From a virus: a stretch of DNA of 30,643 nucleotides. Shown here one piece after another: positions 28,044 to 30,643 of the stretch; position 1 is the stretch's first letter, and each line of letters begins with the position of its first letter. Both the position numbers and the translations under genes were made by a program. Below the pieces are notes generated by a model. That model ran no database searches. It worked only from the letters and a program-made list of their open reading frames with translations, and was not told the origin of the DNA. The stretch covers positions 1-30,643 of the IMG/VR virus record IMGVR_UViG_3300042914_000102, one strand, 5' to 3'.

Positions 28044-29264
28044 ATGGCATTACAAGACTATTTAGGTGGTATTAATATCTTTGGAACACCAATTCCTACA
28101 GGTATTTTAGACCCACAACAAGAAGAAAAACTACGTAATCAAGCATTGGTTTCAGGTATTATTGGAACTGCTGCTAATTATCTTGCAACACCTAAAAACT
28201 TAAATGCAGGTAGCGCATTACCATATCTAGCTAAAGCATACATTGGTGGTATGGGTGCATCTCAAGGCACAGTAGATACTGCATTAAATAACTTATATAG
28301 ACAACAATTATTAGCAGGTAGAAATGATCCATTTGGCACTATTGATATTGCTAAATTTACACCTGAATCTATTTCTGAGTTTCAAAAAACAAAAGATTAT
28401 GGCAAGTTAGTTCCTATATCTACAGAACGTGGCACTAATATTGGTAATATTGATCCTACTAAATTTACACCTGAATCATTAGCTGCATATCAACAATCAG
28501 GTAACTTAGGTGATCTTAAACAAATCTCTGCTATGGAAAAAGGTGAAAGCCCATTTGGTAAGATTAACACATCTGACTATACACCTAAGTCATTAGCAGC
28601 ATTCCAAAAGTCAGGTAACTTTGAAGATTTAGTTCCAAAACCTGATGCTATTAAAGCAACACAAGATTATACAGAACCACAATTAGATCAGTTATCTGGT
28701 AAATATGTTTTCTTACCTAAACGACCAGGGTTACCTATTAGAGACTTATCAGGTGGTATTGTCACAGATGTTAAACTTGCTGAAAAAGCAGGTGAAAAAT
28801 TAACAGAAGGTGAAAGAACAGCAGGTTTCTTATCTGAAAGACTTAATAATTCACTTAATCAATTAAAAACAGTAACAGGTGAAAAACCATCTGCTGCTAG
28901 TCCAAATATAAAAGCTGAAGCTGTTAAGTTCTTTACTCGTTCTGATTATCTTAAAAACTTAACTAATCCAGAAGCAAGACAACAAGTAGAAGCTGCACAA
29001 TATGATATTCTTGATTCAGCACTAACATTAGGCACAGGTGCTGCTTACACAAGAGAGCAATTAGAATCATATCGTCAATCTTACTTCCCACAATTAGGTG
29101 ATAAACCTAAAACAGTTGCAGATAAAGCTAAACGATTAGAAGGATTACTTGATGCAGCATATAAGAAAGCTGGTCGTGCTGCACCTAAAGAAGCTCAACC
29201 ACAACCTTCAATGACTATGCCAGCACAACAAGGTTGGTCTATTAAGAAAAAATCAGGGGGTTAA
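28044..29264 (+). CDS. Internal virion protein with 36-residue repeats
   Basis: A 406-residue protein. N-terminal hydrophobic helices (ALVSGIIGTAANYLATP) are followed by three repeats at residues about 97-127, 133-163 and 169-199: FGTIDIAKFTPESISEFQKT, NIGNIDPTKFTPESLAAYQQ and FGKINTSDYTPKSLAAFQKS. The rest is a long helical region. The (F/Y)TP(E/K)S repeat occurs in other phage ejection-type proteins as I remember them. Likely part of the ejected core. Confidence 0.72.
   Translation: MALQDYLGGINIFGTPIPTGILDPQQEEKLRNQALVSGIIGTAANYLATPKNLNAGSALPYLAKAYIGGMGASQGTVDTALNNLYRQQLLAGRNDPFGTIDIAKFTPESISEFQKTKDYGKLVPISTERGTNIGNIDPTKFTPESLAAYQQSGNLGDLKQISAMEKGESPFGKINTSDYTPKSLAAFQKSGNFEDLVPKPDAIKATQDYTEPQLDQLSGKYVFLPKRPGLPIRDLSGGIVTDVKLAEKAGEKLTEGERTAGFLSERLNNSLNQLKTVTGEKPSAASPNIKAEAVKFFTRSDYLKNLTNPEARQQVEAAQYDILDSALTLGTGAAYTREQLESYRQSYFPQLGDKPKTVADKAKRLEGLLDAAYKKAGRAAPKEAQPQPSMTMPAQQGWSIKKKSGG
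28332..28640 (+). repeat. Three imperfect 36-38 residue coding repeats
   Basis: Three units of about 108-114 nt, each with the core [FY]TP[EK]S followed by [IL]..[FY]Q..., and each ending in a YG/GN..DL turn. The DNA is diverged but the reading frame is kept, which indicates old duplication under selection on the protein. Confidence 0.7.
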
Positions 29265-29266
29265 TA

Positions 29267-30367
29267 ATGGCAGTATTTGAAATCACTTCACCAAGTGGAG
29301 AAGTATTTGAGATTACAGCACCAGAAGGTGCTAGTGAGCAAGATGTATTATCTTATGCACAATCTCAATTTGCTAATCAACCTGCACCAGTAGCGCAACC
29401 ACAAGCAGAGCAAACAACATTTGAAAGAATTAGATCAGGTAACTTTCCAGCAGCAGAAAAATTTAGAGCTGCATATGAGCAAATGCCAAAGTTTTTACAA
29501 GACCCTTATTTAGGATTAAGTGCTGGAACTTTAGGTAAAGTAGGTGCAGAAATGTTTCCTAATATTGCTAAAACAGTTAGCCAAACAATACCTGAAAAGC
29601 TCATGCAAAGTGCTTTAAAACCTACTCTAAAGCAATTAGAAACAGGTCAAGCAGCTACAGCAGTTAAAACTATGCTAGAAGAAGGTATTAATCCTACTCA
29701 AGCTGGTGTGCAAAAGATACAATCTAAGATTAAAGACTTAAATACTCAAGTAGCTAATAAGATTGAATCATCTACAGGCACAGTTAAAAAGACTGATATT
29801 CTTAAATACTTAGATGAATTAGAAGCTAAAAAACTTAAACAAGTAAATCCTGCTGACGATATTGCAGCTATAGATAGAGTTAAGCAAGAGTTTATGAACT
29901 TTAACAAGCCTGTTATTAAAACACCAGGTCAAGCTATTCCTGTTCAATTAGCACAAGAATTAAAACAAGGAACTTATGGTTCTCTTGCTAAAAAATATGG
30001 TCAACTTGGTTCTACAGAAGTTGAAGCTCAAAAAGCATTAGCACGTGGTTTAAAAGAAAAAGTAGGTGAAGCAGTACCTGATGTTTTAGGTTTAAACAAA
30101 AAAGAATCACAACTTATTAATACATTAGATGTTGTAGAACGCAGAGCATTAATGGAATTAAATAAGAATCCAGGTGGTTTAACTTGGTTATCTGAAAATC
30201 CAATGGCAGCAGCAGGTTTTATGGCTGATAAAAGTGCTTTGTTTAAATCTTTACTTGCTAGAGGTCTTTACAATATTGGGCAAGGTACAAGTAAAATTAA
30301 AGGGCTTTTGAATAGACCACAAGCAGCAAGAGCTGGTGGACTTTTAACACAACCTACAGAAGAGTAA
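29267..30367 (+). CDS. Internal virion/ejection protein
   Basis: A 366-residue protein. The first 40 residues (FEITSPSGEVFEITAPEGAS, then EQDVLSYAQSQF) match a short N-terminal domain found on many phage virion proteins, probably a folded tag. A Pro/Gln-rich linker and a long helical body follow, with FNKPVIKTPGQAIPVQLAQELKQGTYGSLAKKYG in parts and GLKEKVGEAVPDVLGLNKKES, as in P22/T7-like ejection proteins. It is the last large virion gene before the holin-like gene. No catalytic motif (such as a transglycosylase Glu) is evident. Confidence 0.72.
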   Translation: MAVFEITSPSGEVFEITAPEGASEQDVLSYAQSQFANQPAPVAQPQAEQTTFERIRSGNFPAAEKFRAAYEQMPKFLQDPYLGLSAGTLGKVGAEMFPNIAKTVSQTIPEKLMQSALKPTLKQLETGQAATAVKTMLEEGINPTQAGVQKIQSKIKDLNTQVANKIESSTGTVKKTDILKYLDELEAKKLKQVNPADDIAAIDRVKQEFMNFNKPVIKTPGQAIPVQLAQELKQGTYGSLAKKYGQLGSTEVEAQKALARGLKEKVGEAVPDVLGLNKKESQLINTLDVVERRALMELNKNPGGLTWLSENPMAAAGFMADKSALFKSLLARGLYNIGQGTSKIKGLLNRPQAARAGGLLTQPTEE

Positions 30368-30378
30368 AGGATTTTAGA

Positions 30379-30585
30379 ATGAGTGATATTGACCCATTCA
30401 AATATGGACAACTTGTAGCTCAAGTTGAGCAAATGGAAAAAAAGATAGATAAGTTAGAACAAGGCATGGATGAACTTCTAGCATTAGCAAATCGTGGTAG
30501 AGGTGGATTCTGGGCTGGTATGACTATAGCATCATTTTTAGGTGGTTTAGCTACATTCTTTATGCACAACTTGCTAGGAAAATAA
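30379..30585 (+). CDS. Putative holin-like membrane protein (XhlA type)
   Basis: A 68-residue protein. The N-terminal part is a short coiled coil (LVAQVEQMEKKIDKLEQGMDEL) and the C-terminal part is one membrane span (GFWAGMTIASFLGGLATFFM) with a short basic end. This coil-then-span order and size match XhlA/DUF-type phage lysis accessories and some holins. The position after the virion genes fits a lysis cassette that continues past the window edge. No endolysin is in view, so the lysis role is inferred. Confidence 0.72.
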   Translation: MSDIDPFKYGQLVAQVEQMEKKIDKLEQGMDELLALANRGRGGFWAGMTIASFLGGLATFFMHNLLGK

Positions 30586-30586
30586 T

Positions 30587-30643
30587 ATGAAAAACTTTCT
30601 TATGGGTATTACTTTAATACTCTTATGGTTATTTTTATATGAC
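30587..30643 (+). CDS. Partial membrane peptide at the window edge
   Basis: An open frame from ATG 30587 reading MKNFLMGITLILLWLFLY runs off the window. It is one hydrophobic helix starting one base after the holin-like stop, like the small membrane peptide at 4129. It could be a lysis-cassette protein or a signal peptide of a longer gene; the length cannot be known here. Confidence 0.5.
   Translation, partial: MKNFLMGITLILLWLFLYD

Noticed and set aside
1-30643. tRNA genes, CRISPR arrays, insertion sequences or an integrated prophage edge
   Set aside because: No cloverleaf-like stretch, no spaced direct repeats, no transposase or integrase, and no attachment-site-like repeat were seen in the short gaps between genes.

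Overview
This window looks like the packaging, head and tail module of a double-stranded DNA tailed bacteriophage (Caudoviricetes), AT-rich and tightly packed. All recognisable genes lie on the + strand, and many overlap by ATGA, TAATG or longer stretches. The large terminase, portal, scaffold, major capsid protein and adaptor set (SU10/P22-like in flavour) comes with P22 gp10-like, collar and internal virion proteins. There is no sheath, tube, tape-measure or baseplate gene in view, which points to a short-tailed (podovirus) virion. No integrase, replication gene, tRNA or bacterial housekeeping gene is visible, so this is probably part of a free viral genome or metagenomic contig. The host is a bacterium I cannot name; a sigma70-like promoter and ordinary Shine-Dalgarno sites are present.

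Layout. (1) 1-3156: the end of an early/middle module: a C5 cytosine methyltransferase carrying a second, overprinted gene in its +1 frame, then a YbcO-like HNH nuclease, an HNH/AP2-like protein, a PD-(D/E)XK-like protein, a winged-helix-like protein and a Q-like late regulator. (2) 3157-3280: an extended -10 promoter followed within about 40 nt by an intrinsic terminator, which resembles the lambda pR'-tR' late switch. (3) 3281-5726: the head of the late operon: a small zinc-ribbon protein, four tiny Lys-rich basic proteins, a 24-residue membrane peptide, a GT8-like glycosyltransferase and an ADP-ribosyltransferase-like protein. (4) 5764-9540: small terminase, large terminase and portal. (5) 9537-12747: a repeat-rich fibre-like protein and four small conserved phage proteins, closed by a UUCG terminator. 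(6) 12822-14780: scaffold and major capsid protein, closed by a second terminator. (7) 14836-18640: a small structural-type protein, a hidden lipoprotein, three sugar-transferase-like genes and the head-tail adaptor. (8) 18651-23980: fibres and accessory proteins, including an 804-residue LamG/SPRY fibre, a 30-bp tandem-repeat gene and a collar-domain protein. (9) 23982-30643: gp10-like tail factor, a GNAT-like protein, internal virion/ejection proteins, a holin-like protein and the start of another membrane peptide.

How it fits together: the Q-like product probably lets RNA polymerase through the leader terminator, so that the late operon (packaging, capsid, tail, ejection, lysis) is read from one strong promoter. 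The methyltransferase may protect phage DNA near several nuclease-like genes. The glycosyltransferases probably modify virion or host surface sugars.

The strongest novelty candidate is the gene overprinted on the catalytic half of the methyltransferase (221-697). It has its own AAGGAG site, and the GC content of the methyltransferase gene is raised only where both frames are used.
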